From Synchiropus splendidus (lineage: Eukaryota > Chordata > Actinopteri > Syngnathiformes > Callionymidae): a stretch of 64,000 nt of DNA. The notes under the pieces are model-generated. The model had not been told where the DNA came from. It saw only the letters and a list, made by a program, of their open reading frames with translations, and ran no database searches. This document shows, one piece after another, positions 51,501-56,417 of the stretch (position 1 is the stretch's first letter; each line of letters opens with the position of its first letter). The position numbers were made by a program, and so were the translations under genes. The stretch covers positions 66,685,437-66,749,436 of the forward strand of contig NC_071334.1 in NCBI RefSeq assembly GCF_027744825.2, given 5' to 3'.

Positions 51501-52166
51501 GATAATTGTGTAGTGCTTCTGTTTTGTTTTGTACAATGTCACAAAAAGTAAAAAAAAACAACAAGATTAAAGTATATTCTCCCTCATACCTCCCCATCTC
51601 TTTGAACTACAACATTTATTGGAAAAAATATAAACTACAATGTTAAACACAAGCATAATTCATATGTCTAGAATCATCTTTGAATATAAAAGACAATTGT
51701 GAACAACAATTCAATCTTAAAAGCATCAGATTAGCATAGTATAATGTAGTATAGTTTGGCTTATGTTGCAGGAACCAATCCTAGTTTGGTTTTAAGAGTA
51801 CAATCAATAAAAATAAAAAAATAAAAAATGGAGAAAACTATGCAGTTGATTCATGTTATCATGCCTTAATAATATTTAACTGAATAGTATAATTAAATAG
51901 TGAAGAGAATACTCTGGTTCAATAATATTCCAGATATATAGAATACAAATAAAGTTTTGCTTACCTAAAATAATAGCCAAATGCTGAATAATTTAAATCA
52001 AGCCTTGACTCACTCACAGATTCAACACCACATACATGAGAAGAGAGGGCAAGATTATATTTTAAGAACCCAGAAAAAGCAATTTAGTGAAGGCAGCGCA
52101 TCCTACCTTGACATCCTTGACTGGCTGACATTCGATTTGATGAGAGACAGATGCAGTTTGGTTCAT
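2237..52166 (-). CDS. dpp10: dpp10: inactive dipeptidyl peptidase 10, complete coding gene (27 exons per isoform)
   Basis: Encodes a single-pass type II membrane protein of the DPP4 family. In mammals it is non-enzymatic and binds Kv4 (KCND) channels, speeding their gating and trafficking to the surface. The 26 shared exons and either first exon join in phase with GT/AG sites, giving 793 or 794 aa; human DPP10 is 796. Residues 1-19 are cytoplasmic tail, about 33-56 the membrane helix ([20 protein letters not shown]), about 65-530 the beta-propeller, and about 535-785 the hydrolase fold. DPP10-like stretches include [56 protein letters not shown] and the C-terminal EDE. The catalytic Ser position is Asp649; Asp725 and His757 of the triad remain. 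The paralogue DPP6 is less likely. The gene is compact (about 50 kb) and lies downstream of slc9a2 on the same strand. Confidence 0.95.
2486..2495. repeat. target-site duplication, left copy
   Basis: GAGTCCAGAT immediately before the LINE tail; an identical copy is at 3190-3199. Confidence 0.75.
2496..3189 (-). mobile_element. 5'-truncated Rex1/CR1-L2-type LINE
   Basis: A minus-strand open frame at 2530-3177 encodes the C-terminal part of a LINE reverse-transcriptase protein. It shows [20 protein letters not shown], the spaced block [28 protein letters not shown] and [20 protein letters not shown]. The 3' end is a short tandem tail (AAGGTG on the minus strand, about 3.5 units). The element sits in the last dpp10 intron between two copies of GAGTCCAGAT (2486-2495 and 3190-3199), read as the target-site duplication. 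The intact frame and matching flanks suggest a fairly young insertion. The family name is from memory; Rex1/Babar is the best guess. Confidence 0.85.
3190..3199. repeat. target-site duplication, right copy
   Basis: GAGTCCAGAT at the truncated 5' side of the LINE, identical to 2486-2495. Confidence 0.75.
4037..4110 (-). CDS. dpp10: dpp10 exon 26
   Basis: Acceptor catag|AA, donor CAG|gtgggc. It encodes [20 protein letters not shown] and YTMQ, nearly identical to human [23 protein letters not shown]. Confidence 0.97.
4199..4271 (-). CDS. dpp10: dpp10 exon 25 (triad Asp725)
   Basis: Acceptor tctcag|ACG, donor GACG|gtgctt. It encodes [20 protein letters not shown] and then GTAD. HGTAD carries the retained Asp of the ancestral catalytic triad. 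Confidence 0.93.
4272..5369. other. dpp10: dpp10 intron 24
   Basis: No coding signal. Contains one copy of the short inverted-repeat family at about 5146-5307. Confidence 0.8.
5146..5307. mobile_element. short inverted-repeat MITE, family A copy 1
   Basis: The left arm (GGTTTCAGAAGCAGTGTCCT then AATTTTCAGCGCTCAG) is matched, inverted and imperfectly, by the right arm near 5268-5307 (CCATCTAGTGGCCTCTGAAA). About 160 bp. The same arm core (TTTTCAGAGGCCACNAGATGGC) recurs at 13.8, 44.2, 46.5 and 61.4 kb. Non-autonomous, with no coding content. Confidence 0.6.
5370..5428 (-). CDS. dpp10: dpp10 exon 24
   Basis: Acceptor tttcag|CG, donor CAG|gtacgg. [19 protein letters not shown] matches human [19 protein letters not shown], an almost invariant family segment. 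Confidence 0.97.
5492..5591 (-). CDS. dpp10: dpp10 exon 23 (dead nucleophile elbow, Asp649)
   Basis: Acceptor cgtcag|GAC, donor TACG|gtaagg. Joined to exon 22 it reads FGEDYGGY, where DPP4 has GWSYGGY. The catalytic Ser is therefore Asp, as in DPP6; human DPP10 has Gly. It continues [20 protein letters not shown] and PIIDWSMY. Confidence 0.96.
5592..6862. other. dpp10: dpp10 intron 22
   Basis: AT-rich intron of about 1.27 kb; I see no gene or clear repeat in it. Confidence 0.75.
6863..6917 (-). CDS. dpp10: dpp10 exon 22
   Basis: Acceptor ttgcag|G, donor GAG|gtttgt. It encodes [18 protein letters not shown] (residues 631-648), ending just before the nucleophile-elbow position. Confidence 0.95.
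6918..7321. other. dpp10: dpp10 intron 21
   Basis: About 400 bp; nothing recognised. Confidence 0.75.
7322..7387 (-). CDS. dpp10: dpp10 exon 21
   Basis: Acceptor ctgtag|G, donor CTGGA|gtacgt. [20 protein letters not shown] aligns with human ILQEIHRRLGSVEVKDQITA. Confidence 0.95.
7494..7622 (-). CDS. dpp10: dpp10 exon 20 (GRGSGF)
   Basis: Acceptor ccgcag|T, donor AAAG|gtgtcc. It encodes [20 protein letters not shown] and [17 protein letters not shown]. The VARxDGRGSGFxG motif is diagnostic of DPP4-family hydrolase domains. Confidence 0.96.
7934..8125 (-). mobile_element. L2-type LINE/SINE 3' end, minus orientation
   Basis: Read on the minus strand, an A/T-rich block leads to CACTTTCCTAGTTAGTGGGC, then CCATGGCAATAAATTTGATT and a tandem (CTGATT)n tail. 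The AATAAA-like motif followed by hexamer repeats is typical of fish L2/CR1-like 3' ends. Only the tail is present. Confidence 0.55.
8795..8918 (+). mobile_element. L2-type LINE/SINE 3' end, plus orientation
   Basis: CACTTTCCTAGTTGGTGGGA and CCATGGCAATAAATTTGATA on the plus strand are the inverted counterpart of 7934-8000. It is preceded by (ATTT)n. Together the two form an inverted pair about 1 kb across inside dpp10 intron 19. Confidence 0.55.
9051..9120 (-). CDS. dpp10: dpp10 exon 19
   Basis: Acceptor ctgacag|AG, donor ATTGT|gtaagt. It encodes [20 protein letters not shown] and LLI, matching human ELPLQLSLPKDFMDRNQYALLLI at the start of the hydrolase domain. Confidence 0.94.
9334..9432 (-). 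CDS. dpp10: dpp10 exon 18 (diverged)
   Basis: Acceptor tcccag|CG, donor TTTG|gtaaag, 32 whole codons. [20 protein letters not shown] and [12 protein letters not shown] align without gaps to human YFILESNSMLKEAILKKKIGKPEIKILHIDDY but share few residues. It is the least conserved exon of the gene, covering the end of the propeller and the linker to the hydrolase domain. Phase on both sides supports it. Confidence 0.82.
9433..12865. other. dpp10: dpp10 intron 17
   Basis: About 3.4 kb of AT-rich sequence. No exon, RNA gene or clear mobile element was recognised. Confidence 0.7.
12866..12913 (-). CDS. dpp10: dpp10 exon 17 (48-bp exon)
   Basis: Acceptor tttcag|GT, donor GACT|gtgagt. It encodes [15 protein letters not shown], matching human GPRVPVVSLHSTDN in length and pattern. 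Assignment rests on phase continuity and position. Confidence 0.85.
13041..13159 (-). CDS. dpp10: dpp10 exon 16
   Basis: Acceptor ctctag|C, donor AAAG|gtattg. [20 protein letters not shown] and [19 protein letters not shown] align with the human stretch around NRQCISC, CTYFDASFSP and FLLFCE. The paired cysteines are kept but the surrounding residues are diverged. Confidence 0.9.
13221..13268 (-). CDS. dpp10: dpp10 exon 15 (48-bp exon)
   Basis: Acceptor cacag|A, donor AG|gtaaaa. It encodes [15 protein letters not shown], the counterpart of human YFLSTESSPRGRQLYS. Confidence 0.93.
13269..14963. other. dpp10: dpp10 intron 14
   Basis: About 1.7 kb. Contains family A MITE copy 2 (13766-13904); otherwise nothing recognised. 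Confidence 0.75.
13766..13904. mobile_element. short inverted-repeat MITE, family A copy 2
   Basis: Left arm AGTTTCATGATACATGTGTC then CTCGTTTTCAGAGGTCACTA. The right arm ends TGTTTTATGAAACT, the inverted counterpart with mismatches. About 140 bp. Confidence 0.6.
14964..15055 (-). CDS. dpp10: dpp10 exon 14
   Basis: Acceptor ttaag|TCA, donor AT|gtgagt. It encodes [20 protein letters not shown], matching human TVRHLTSGNWEVIKILAYDE. Confidence 0.95.
15129..15236 (-). CDS. dpp10: dpp10 exon 13
   Basis: Acceptor cttcag|AAC, donor AAA|gtaaat, 36 codons. [20 protein letters not shown] and [11 protein letters not shown] match human FSRDGSKFFMTVPVKQGGRGEFHH, a DPP10-type rather than DPP6-type segment. 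Confidence 0.96.
15377..15415 (-). CDS. dpp10: dpp10 exon 12 (39-bp exon)
   Basis: A 13-codon exon between tctag and CAG|gttgaa encoding [13 protein letters not shown], the counterpart of human KYEMTSDTWLSQQ. Phase 0 on both sides. It was placed by phase and by homology to both neighbours. Confidence 0.9.
15488..15611 (-). CDS. dpp10: dpp10 exon 11
   Basis: Acceptor cacag|G, donor CTG|gtatgt. It encodes [35 protein letters not shown] and IGVCHL. The family signature is [31 protein letters not shown]. Confidence 0.96.
15690..15787 (-). CDS. dpp10: dpp10 exon 10
   Basis: Acceptor cctcag|GCG, donor CACAG|gtgacg, phase 0 to 2. [20 protein letters not shown] and [11 protein letters not shown] align with human AGQVNPTIKLYVVNLYGPTH and LELMPPDSFKS. 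Confidence 0.93.
16151..16188. repeat. GC-rich hairpin
   Basis: GCAGGCTACACGTCG and CGGCGTGTAGCCTGC pair at 14 of 15 positions around an 8-nt loop. GC-rich in an AT-rich intron. Function unknown; it may be a MITE terminus. Confidence 0.6.
16570..16805. mobile_element. inverted-repeat MITE, family B
   Basis: The left side has AGCAGTGCAGGTTTTGGCTC. The right side has GGAACAAAAACCTGCACCCA, its inverted counterpart, ending near CCCAGGTCT. The (T)GCAGGTTTT(G)TTCCA core recurs at 55.5 kb. Boundaries are approximate. Confidence 0.45.
17412..17566 (-). CDS. dpp10: dpp10 exon 9 (Glu motif, WWSPDG)
   Basis: Acceptor gtgtcag|AG, donor ATG|gtagga, residues 232-283. It contains [20 protein letters not shown] and [16 protein letters not shown], clearly closer to DPP10 (LAFLTIN...FTGALYPKGKQYPYP) than to DPP6. 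The Glu cluster at about residues 231-233 is kept although the enzyme site is dead. Confidence 0.97.
17567..18357. other. dpp10: dpp10 intron 8
   Basis: About 790 bp, AT-rich; nothing recognised. Confidence 0.75.
18358..18478 (-). CDS. dpp10: dpp10 exon 8
   Basis: Acceptor ttcag|GTT, donor GAAG|gtatgt. It encodes [20 protein letters not shown] and then [20 protein letters not shown]. The [10 protein letters not shown] motif precedes the Glu motif that in DPP4 holds the substrate N-terminus. Confidence 0.97.
18479..19007. other. dpp10: dpp10 intron 7
   Basis: About 530 bp. A box-B-like GGTTCAAATCC occurs near 18905, but no tRNA folds around it. Confidence 0.7.
19008..19089 (-). CDS. dpp10: dpp10 exon 7
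   Basis: Acceptor aacag|A, donor CTG|gtgagg. It encodes [20 protein letters not shown] and then GRQGQQL, aligned with human [20 protein letters not shown]. Confidence 0.95.
19242..19294 (-). CDS. dpp10: dpp10 exon 6
   Basis: A 53-bp exon between ttgcag and CG|gtaagc. [17 protein letters not shown] matches human IFHYSYTASYVIYNIHT, a conserved propeller strand of the DPP4 family. Confidence 0.95.
19295..20481. other. dpp10: dpp10 intron 5
   Basis: About 1.2 kb; no gene or clear repeat seen. Confidence 0.7.
20482..20556 (-). CDS. dpp10: dpp10 exon 5
   Basis: Acceptor ttag|GTT, donor CAG|gtgagt, 25 codons in phase 0 (residues 122-146). [15 protein letters not shown] matches human SPDLKYVLLAYDVKQ in the propeller. 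Confidence 0.95.
20557..20894. other. dpp10: dpp10 intron 4
   Basis: 338 bp; nothing recognised. Confidence 0.75.
20895..20989 (-). CDS. dpp10: dpp10 exon 4
   Basis: Acceptor tttcag|AC, donor TTT|gtaagt. Residues 90-121, with [20 protein letters not shown] and LLNSSTF, align with human VVYKSENGHVIKLNIETNAT and LLENTTF. It has two N-glycosylation sequons (NET, NSS). It is separated from exon 3 by the largest shared intron. Confidence 0.96.
24935..24975. repeat. (GA)n simple repeat
   Basis: Interrupted GAGAGA run of about 40 bp. Confidence 0.8.
26650..26820 (-). mobile_element. degenerate LINE remnant
   Basis: On the minus strand, one frame reads [14 protein letters not shown] sequence, resembling the [10 protein letters not shown] motif of the LINE at 47 kb. 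It is interrupted by stops and short. Family uncertain. Confidence 0.35.
27340..28480. repeat. unrecognised interspersed repeat of about 1 kb, copy 1
   Basis: Blocks such as CAGACTTTGGATCACACTTT (27616 on), CATCTCACATGTTCAGAAAC (28379 on) and CATGGTGCAAAGAGGGAATT (28448 on) recur in the same order at 30.6-31.1 kb. The middle part (about 28005-28215) recurs at 34.46-34.69 kb. No coding frame was recognised. Ends are approximate. Confidence 0.6.
29955..30045. repeat. imperfect tandem repeat, ATTGGCTGAAAAA unit
   Basis: About four degenerate copies of a unit of roughly 24 bp containing TTGGCTGAAAAA/ATTGACTGAAAAA and AATATAGG. Confidence 0.5.
30320..31130. repeat. unrecognised interspersed repeat of about 1 kb, copy 2
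   Basis: Shares CAGACTTTGGATCACACTTA, CATCTCACACGTTCAGAAAC and CATGGTGCAAAGAGGGAATG with copy 1, in the same order and orientation. It lacks the internal block present in copies 1 and 3. Confidence 0.6.
31533..31628 (-). CDS. dpp10: dpp10 exon 3 (start of ectodomain)
   Basis: Acceptor gcttag|CG and donor AGTG|gtgagt. It encodes [20 protein letters not shown] and then [11 protein letters not shown], matching the family pattern LxxDLFRKDFVLHDPEARWI. The extracellular stalk leads into the first propeller blade. Confidence 0.95.
31629..32451. other. dpp10: dpp10 intron 2
   Basis: About 820 bp, AT-rich; nothing recognised. Confidence 0.75.
32452..32566 (-). CDS. dpp10: dpp10 exon 2 (transmembrane helix)
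   Basis: Acceptor ttttttcag|GAG, donor CCTG|gtaaat, residues 20-57 of the 1b form. It encodes [14 protein letters not shown] followed by the hydrophobic helix [20 protein letters not shown]. The QRNWKGIAI motif is a hallmark of DPP6/DPP10. In the family the membrane segment contacts the Kv4 voltage sensor. Confidence 0.97.
33050..33310 (+). mobile_element. L2-type LINE 3' end
   Basis: CCCAGGGCCATCAGACTGTT is a common fish LINE 3' motif. It is followed by (TTTTA)n, then CACTTCCCTAGTTGTTCCCA and CCATAGCAATAAAG, homologous to the tails at 7934 and 8795. The protein-coding part is not recognisable. Confidence 0.45.
34330..34860. repeat. unrecognised interspersed repeat of about 1 kb, copy 3
   Basis: GGTTTCACTGATCGCGAACA, GGACCATCAACAAATTC and AGACAAAGGACTGACAGTTT parallel 28015-28190 of copy 1. 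GCTCAATTTAATCCCTGAAT parallels copy 2 near 30930. Confidence 0.55.
35160..35280. mobile_element. hAT-like terminal sequence
   Basis: Many GATCGG/CGATCA repeats end in GATCGGAACATCCCTA, which resembles inverted terminal sequences of fish hAT elements (TAGGGATGTTCCGATC). No matching opposite end was located with confidence, so this is a fragment at best. Confidence 0.35.
36626..36633. repeat. hAT target-site duplication, left
   Basis: TTTTAGAT, identical to 36842-36849. Confidence 0.9.
36634..36841. mobile_element. hAT-superfamily MITE with terminal inverted repeats
   Basis: Starts CAGTGGTTCTTAACCT and ends with its exact inverse AGGTTAAGAACCACTG (16 bp). The 208-bp element is flanked by identical TTTTAGAT at 36626-36633 and 36842-36849. 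An 8-bp target duplication and CAGxG termini are hallmarks of hAT transposons. There is no coding capacity, so it was mobilised in trans. Confidence 0.9.
36842..36849. repeat. hAT target-site duplication, right
   Basis: TTTTAGAT, identical to 36626-36633. Confidence 0.9.
38139..38216. repeat. (AT)n microsatellite
   Basis: Uninterrupted AT dinucleotides of about 78 bp, some 440 bp from dpp10 exon 1b. Confidence 0.95.
38652..38708 (-). CDS. dpp10: dpp10 alternative first exon 1b (MTA-type N-terminus)
   Basis: ATG at 38708 opens 19 codons, [19 protein letters not shown], ending at donor GAG|gtagaa in phase 0, the phase needed by exon 2. It resembles the short lysine-rich, glutamine-rich first exons of human DPP6-S (MTTAKEPS...) and of a DPP10 isoform (MTAAKQEP...), recalled from memory. 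The Kozak context is acceptable (A at -3). It lies inside the long first intron of the exon 1a form, so it implies a separate internal promoter. Confidence 0.82.
43019..43104. repeat. (TAA)n microsatellite
   Basis: About 85 bp of TAA trinucleotides with few interruptions. Confidence 0.95.
44203..44299. mobile_element. short inverted-repeat MITE, family A copy 3
   Basis: GATGAGGTTTCATGAAACAT and ATTTTCAGAGGCCACCAGAT form the left arm. CAATGAAACCTCACATC closes the right side as its inverse. About 97 bp, internally shortened. Confidence 0.55.
45395..45469. repeat. perfect 32-bp inverted repeat (hairpin)
   Basis: Left arm 45395-45426 begins CAGATACTGCATTCACAGAC. Right arm 45438-45469 is its exact reverse complement over all 32 bases. 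The loop is 11 nt (ATGCTAAGCAG). The right arm abuts the (TA)n tract at 45470. Arms without a mismatch imply a recent origin or an assembly or sequencing fold-back. Confidence 0.9.
45470..45542. repeat. (TA)n microsatellite
   Basis: About 73 bp of uninterrupted TA directly after the hairpin. Confidence 0.95.
46495..46575. mobile_element. short inverted-repeat MITE, family A copy 4
   Basis: TGAGGCTTCATGACACAGTG and TCCTCATTTTCAGAGC match the family A left arm. The right side is degraded. Confidence 0.5.
46969..47540 (-). mobile_element. degenerate LINE 3' fragment
   Basis: Minus-strand frame 47002-47214 has [39 protein letters not shown] and [13 protein letters not shown], the C-terminus of a widespread fish LINE protein. 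Upstream, a second frame continues with [16 protein letters not shown] after a frameshift, so the copy is broken. It ends in a (GAA)n tail near 46969-46985. Family not named with certainty (RTE- or L1-like). Confidence 0.75.
48355..48910. mobile_element. palindromic composite MITE
   Basis: Termini AGCCCTGGAAGTGACATG (48355-48372) and its exact inverse at 48893-48910 form an 18-bp TIR. An inner pair (about 48399-48434 and 48551-48588, containing GGAAGCGACATGCATGACTT) is also inverted, with mismatches. Between them are many self-complementary ATCTCGAGATAA/ATCGCGAGATAA blocks. Probably nested insertions of related non-autonomous elements. A 20-bp A-run interrupts the right end. Confidence 0.75.
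52107..52166 (-). CDS. dpp10: dpp10 alternative first exon 1a (MNQTA-type N-terminus)
   Basis: Twenty codons starting ATG at 52166 read [20 protein letters not shown] and end at donor AAG|gtagga in phase 0, which joins exon 2 (EFVDVSP). The start closely matches the human DPP10a N-terminus ([15 protein letters not shown], from memory). Family knowledge: DPP6a and DPP10a share the MNQTA start, which accelerates inactivation of Kv4 channels. The base at -3 of the ATG is A. This exon fixes the gene as dpp10 and places a second promoter at or above 52.2 kb. Confidence 0.9.
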
Positions 52167-52320
52167 ACTGACTCCACAGTTCTCCAGCAAAACTGATCAA
52201 GTCACTTCCTCAACTTCTCACTGAGATGCAGAAACTCAACTGCTCACCCTCTATACCTCGCTTTTCTGAGAACAAATCCCGAAATACTTCCTTTATTTTC
52301 TTCCTCCTTCTGCATCAGTG

Positions 52321-52345
52321 TCTCCTCCTCCTCCTCCTCCTCCTC
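52321..52345. repeat. (TCC)n tract
   Basis: TCCTCC run about 155 bp upstream of the exon 1a ATG. A polypurine run on the coding strand, possibly within the 5'UTR or promoter. Confidence 0.8.
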
Positions 52346-54051
52346 CTTCTCTCTGCTGTGTGCTGCTTCGTGTAGAGCTGAGCAGCTGACAGACTCCTTA
52401 GAAAGCAGGATGTTTGCCAGCACCTCCCACATATTAACACGTTTCTTTATCAGGTTTTGCGTCAATGTTTTCTAGTTTAATTTCTCTGGTAAGATGATTA
52501 AAAATGTCTTCAAAGGATTGAGGTTTTATTCTGGGCTTTTAATAGAAACGTTTCTGTTTCACACCCTCAAAAAACACAGACAAACATATCAAATTAAAGT
52601 ATTTTCACTGAGATTTTACATCCTACAGACTTAACTAAAGGCATGGAAGACAGCTGTTTAAATGACCATCCAGTTATGCGAGCTTATCATAATGTATAAC
52701 TCATGCTTAGATGGACTTCTATTGATTTAAAGCACCATTTGAGTCTGCAGGCACGCTCTGCTTCTCTGTTTGAGAACATGTGGAAACCATCTTACAATGT
52801 TTTTCTCCGCTAGGAAGGAATGATTGAATTCAGCAGAAGTATTTTTGCGAGCACATCAGTCACAGTTGATGGATTGTGACGTTATAGGAAAACAACATGC
52901 TGAGAAAAGTCATTTCTGTGCATTTTTCCAAACGTCACAGCTGCGAAAAGATGGATTGTTGTGTCACAACGGGACGAGAGGCGCATTCTACAGAGATGCA
53001 ACTGTTGTTTTGGTAATTAAATTCATCCCAGTTGAGGTTTTTCATACTATATCAACAAAAATGCTCTCCATTAATAACAATGAATGCTAATGAATTGAAC
53101 GATGACTAATAGATTGGATCATGCAACGGCTGCAGATTTAATCTTCATAATAAGTAACCTTAAGCAGTGTTAGTTTTGCTGCCATTACTCATGTCGCAAT
53201 AATTAACTCTCTTAACAGATTGTTTACTTCTATTAAAACACCTCTTCTGCTGCTCATTTATCAGGTGGTGACACTGCGTAAAAGATTTACAACATCAAAT
53301 CACCCAATTCCTTATTCGCGCATATAAAATGCACATTTCTCCTTCCCAGATTTGTGGTTACATGTTACCGTAAACTGTTATTGCCTTTAAAAAATGCATG
53401 AATGTGATGCATATTTGATGAGTGGGCTATTTTCCATCATATTTATTGTGGAGTGTGTACGTTCTGCTCGATTCACATTCATTTTCCTGAAAATGTCAGA
53501 GGTTTTAAAGTGCTCTGATCCGCAGACGACGACCAATTTCAGCACAGGCTCTTTAAGATGAAGGTGATTTATTAGGTTAATTATGATCAGAAACTAGATC
53601 CTGTTATCCAAAACAATTATGTTTGAACGCTCATAAATAAAAACAACCCAGTGACTAGTTTTTTATACGCTTATCAACTAGCTGTCAAATTTTCTTTTCA
53701 ATTTTACTTGCACATTCCTGTCTGTGTTGAGAAAAAGACATAATTGAAAGCTTTTCTGCTGAAAAACAAAACCTCAAGGCCTGTTTTTATTGTATTTTCA
53801 TCACAGTTTTGGGAATCTTTAATGGCTATTTAAAGTCGGTTTTAATTTGCTTCTTCCAGACTTATTCCACTTTTATTGTGGAATAAAAAAATATAGATTC
53901 CTCAATAAATGTGTAGTAAATATTTATTGTTTTTTGATAATTGATAGTTAAGCTACTATCATTTTAGGCAGTGAAATGAAAACATTTTAACTTCCGGTAA
54001 TTCTTGTAAAGAAAAATCCTTTGTTGTTAGTATCAAGGATTTTTATTCTCA

Positions 54052-54115
54052 GCATGCAGCTGGAAAGCATATGATCAGATGCTGCATGCAGCTGGAAAGT
54101 ATATGATCAGATGCT
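54052..54115. repeat. 32-bp tandem duplication
   Basis: Two adjacent copies of a unit beginning GCATGCAGCTGGAAAG and ending GATCAGATGCT, differing at one base. Confidence 0.9.
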
Positions 54116-55534
54116 GCATACACTGACCCTGGCTGCCATGGTTGCAGTGTGCCATTACATTCTTTCCTCAATGCATCGCAACTGAAGAGATTCATCGTGA
54201 CGTGGATGAGAATTTGTGACACCGTTACGTGTAGCAAGACTGCGCTGTAATTCACACTGTACTCCATGCAGTTTTGCCATATTCGCAAGTTGAGTTGTTT
54301 GTTTGCTGTTGCTGTTTTTGCAATGCAAACAGTAAAAGCATATTGTGGATCCTGTCAAGTCTTGTTCATTCAACCTTCCACATAGTCGTGTTAGTCAAAA
54401 GTTACAATAGTTGTCATCAATATTTTAGGGATAGTTCACATCCCTACAGAGTACGCTGTGATAAACATGACGAAAGATGACAAAACAGCTTGACTGACAG
54501 GGCACAGAGCCCTGCTGCTGTGAAAGGGCTCTAAGAATGGCCACTTTTACTAGCTATAGACCCCACGCCCCAGCTAATAAACCAGCTTTTTATAAGTGAC
54601 CTGAGAGAATGTGACTTAACTGCACCTGATGTGAATGTGTGAATGTACTTTAAGGATCTGTTTTGGAGCTTGGGTCTCAGGTGGATGCATTTAGAGCAAC
54701 TTTGTGGCATGAAAATAATTTGAGGTGCTGAACTTCTGAGTGAATGTTCATTCATCCTGTGCACCCTTGAAAATCTAACATAGCAGAATCACTAAAATGC
54801 CCAGGAAATACTTGCCCTCGTTGTTTTTAGTCTACAACCTTGTGTTGTTGGTGCAGCTGCCCAGATAGAGTGAAGACGAGAAGACATCGCATCCAGCTTA
54901 TTGTTGCAGACAATTAGAGAGTTTAATAACCGGATCAATGCCTTTTAAAGTGGAGGATAATGGACTAAATCAATGCTCAGTCTTCATTGTTGTCTGAAAG
55001 TGAGAGCAGGCAGTTGTGGGACTCAGACGCTTAAGTGTTTAAATTAAATCATGCTGACATGACTCCTTTGTAACATGCCTTTGATTAACCCCCGTCTGTA
55101 GACACAAAGAAAGAAATGGCTTTCATTTTTGGAAATCTCTTCATGTACTTTGTCTCCTTCAAAAGTAACCTTTGAAAGTGTTTCTGTATTGACGCAGGGC
55201 ATTAGTCTTTTTCTGTGGCTGATTAACGAAGGGTTTTTTTGTTTTGATTTTGTTTGTCCGCCACTTTGGAAACTCAAGCATTAAATTACGTCCACATCAA
55301 GATGCACCCGAAGGTAGAGACAATAATGATGACAAAACACTTGACATTTGAATCACACAAATTTAAAGGTTACATTTTGAAAAGGCCTTGAAAAGAATAT
55401 TAGTTTAACTGAGCTAAAAACAACAAATAAAATAGCCTAGTGGTCAACATGAGGTGCTCGTCCCACTGGAGATAATCCACCATCACAGGACCTCAGGAGT
55501 CACATTCCCACTCACACCCTGAGCTCTTCTAAAA

Positions 55535-55610
55535 CTGTAGTCCAGGGATCACACACCGGTCCTTGAAGGGCCTCAGTGGGTGCAGGTTTTTGTTCCATCC
55601 AATCACCATC
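55535..55610. mobile_element. family B repeat half
   Basis: GTCCTTGAAGGGCCTCAGTG then GGTGCAGGTTTTTGTTCCAT resembles the right arm (inverted) of the element at 16570-16805. The opposite end was not found. Confidence 0.4.
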
Positions 55611-56064
55611 TCAACTATTAGGGGTCCGAAGACTGCAATGAGCTCATTGTCAGTCTGGTACCGATTGTTTCAGCAGCGGATCAGTGTGGATCCGTTTGAG
55701 ACCTTCACCTTAGTCCATGAGAAAATGAACTTCACCTCAGATGAAGAGATGGAGATGTGCCTTTAAGGGAGAACCTTGACCTCTGCGCCTGCTACAACTT
55801 CACCATTCCAATACTGAGATGACCACAATCCATTTTTTGTCCTCCATTTTCTTCAGTGCTTTCCAACAATCCAAGGTGGTGCACAGGAGCACATGTGCTT
55901 GTGGAAAAAGAATTTCCTGTAGTAAAGTTGGTTAATCCAGAGCTGTCTTGAGCTCACTTTGTTCAGTAAGTTCAGCAACAGTTGTGTTTCATCTGACCCA
56001 ATCTAGCCAGAAAGATTCATCTGATAAAGACATAGAAATAACTTTTCTTTAGTTAAAGTGCCAG

Positions 56065-56417
56065 TCATTTTGATCCTGATGTTGATCTAAACAGAGGATT
56101 TCTAGCTTCGTCCTCCGTCATGTTCTCTGGTGTCCAACCAGAAGGCCTCGGCAACACAGGAGAACGCACCACATCATCCTCGGGTCCTGGGTCATCCACA
56201 TTGACCTCTCTGTCTGTGTAGCTTGAGAAGCGCTTCATGGAGGTGGGACCTGCTCCTGTAATGTCTGACACTGGACTCCGTGCGTTCCTCTCCTCCACGT
56301 CAGGATGTCCGGACGCTCCACCAGTAGCGCCCATCTCTCTGATAGTGTTCAGCCTTGTCATAGAATACTCAGAGCGAGTGGACGAACGAGGGAGTACACC
56401 TGAACGAGCGCTGCCAC
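56065..56417 (-). CDS. slc9a2: slc9a2 exon 13, C-terminal tail and stop
   Basis: Acceptor ctgtcag|GT, then 116 whole codons and a stop ending at 56065. Low-complexity Ser/Pro/Arg-rich tail ([20 protein letters not shown] near the start, FRSTSGSK at the end) with scattered RxxS-like phosphorylation sites. NHE tails diverge quickly, so homology here is weak; phase and an open frame support it. Confidence 0.82.

Larger units (their letters stand above)
38709..52106. other. dpp10: dpp10 long first intron (exon 1a form)
   Basis: 13.4 kb with no protein or RNA gene recognised. 38709-38900 must contain the promoter and 5'UTR of the exon 1b transcript. Repeats noted: (TAA)n at 43019-43104, MITE copies at 44203 and 46495, the hairpin plus (TA)n at 45395-45542, a LINE fragment at 46969-47540 and a palindromic element at 48355-48910. 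39000-43000 and 49000-52000 look like plain AT-rich intron. Confidence 0.7.
52167..56064. other. dpp10 to slc9a2 intergenic region
   Basis: About 3.9 kb. 52167 to roughly 52500 must hold the exon 1a 5'UTR and promoter, though no TATA box was assigned. A 32-bp tandem duplication lies at 54052-54115 and a family B-like repeat half at 55535-55610. The slc9a2 3'UTR occupies the upper end; no nearby AATAAA was found on the minus strand. Confidence 0.65.

Noticed and set aside
54922..54927. ATTAAA on the minus strand as the slc9a2 polyadenylation signal
   Set aside because: It lies more than 1.1 kb past the stop with no supporting downstream element; a chance hexamer is equally likely.
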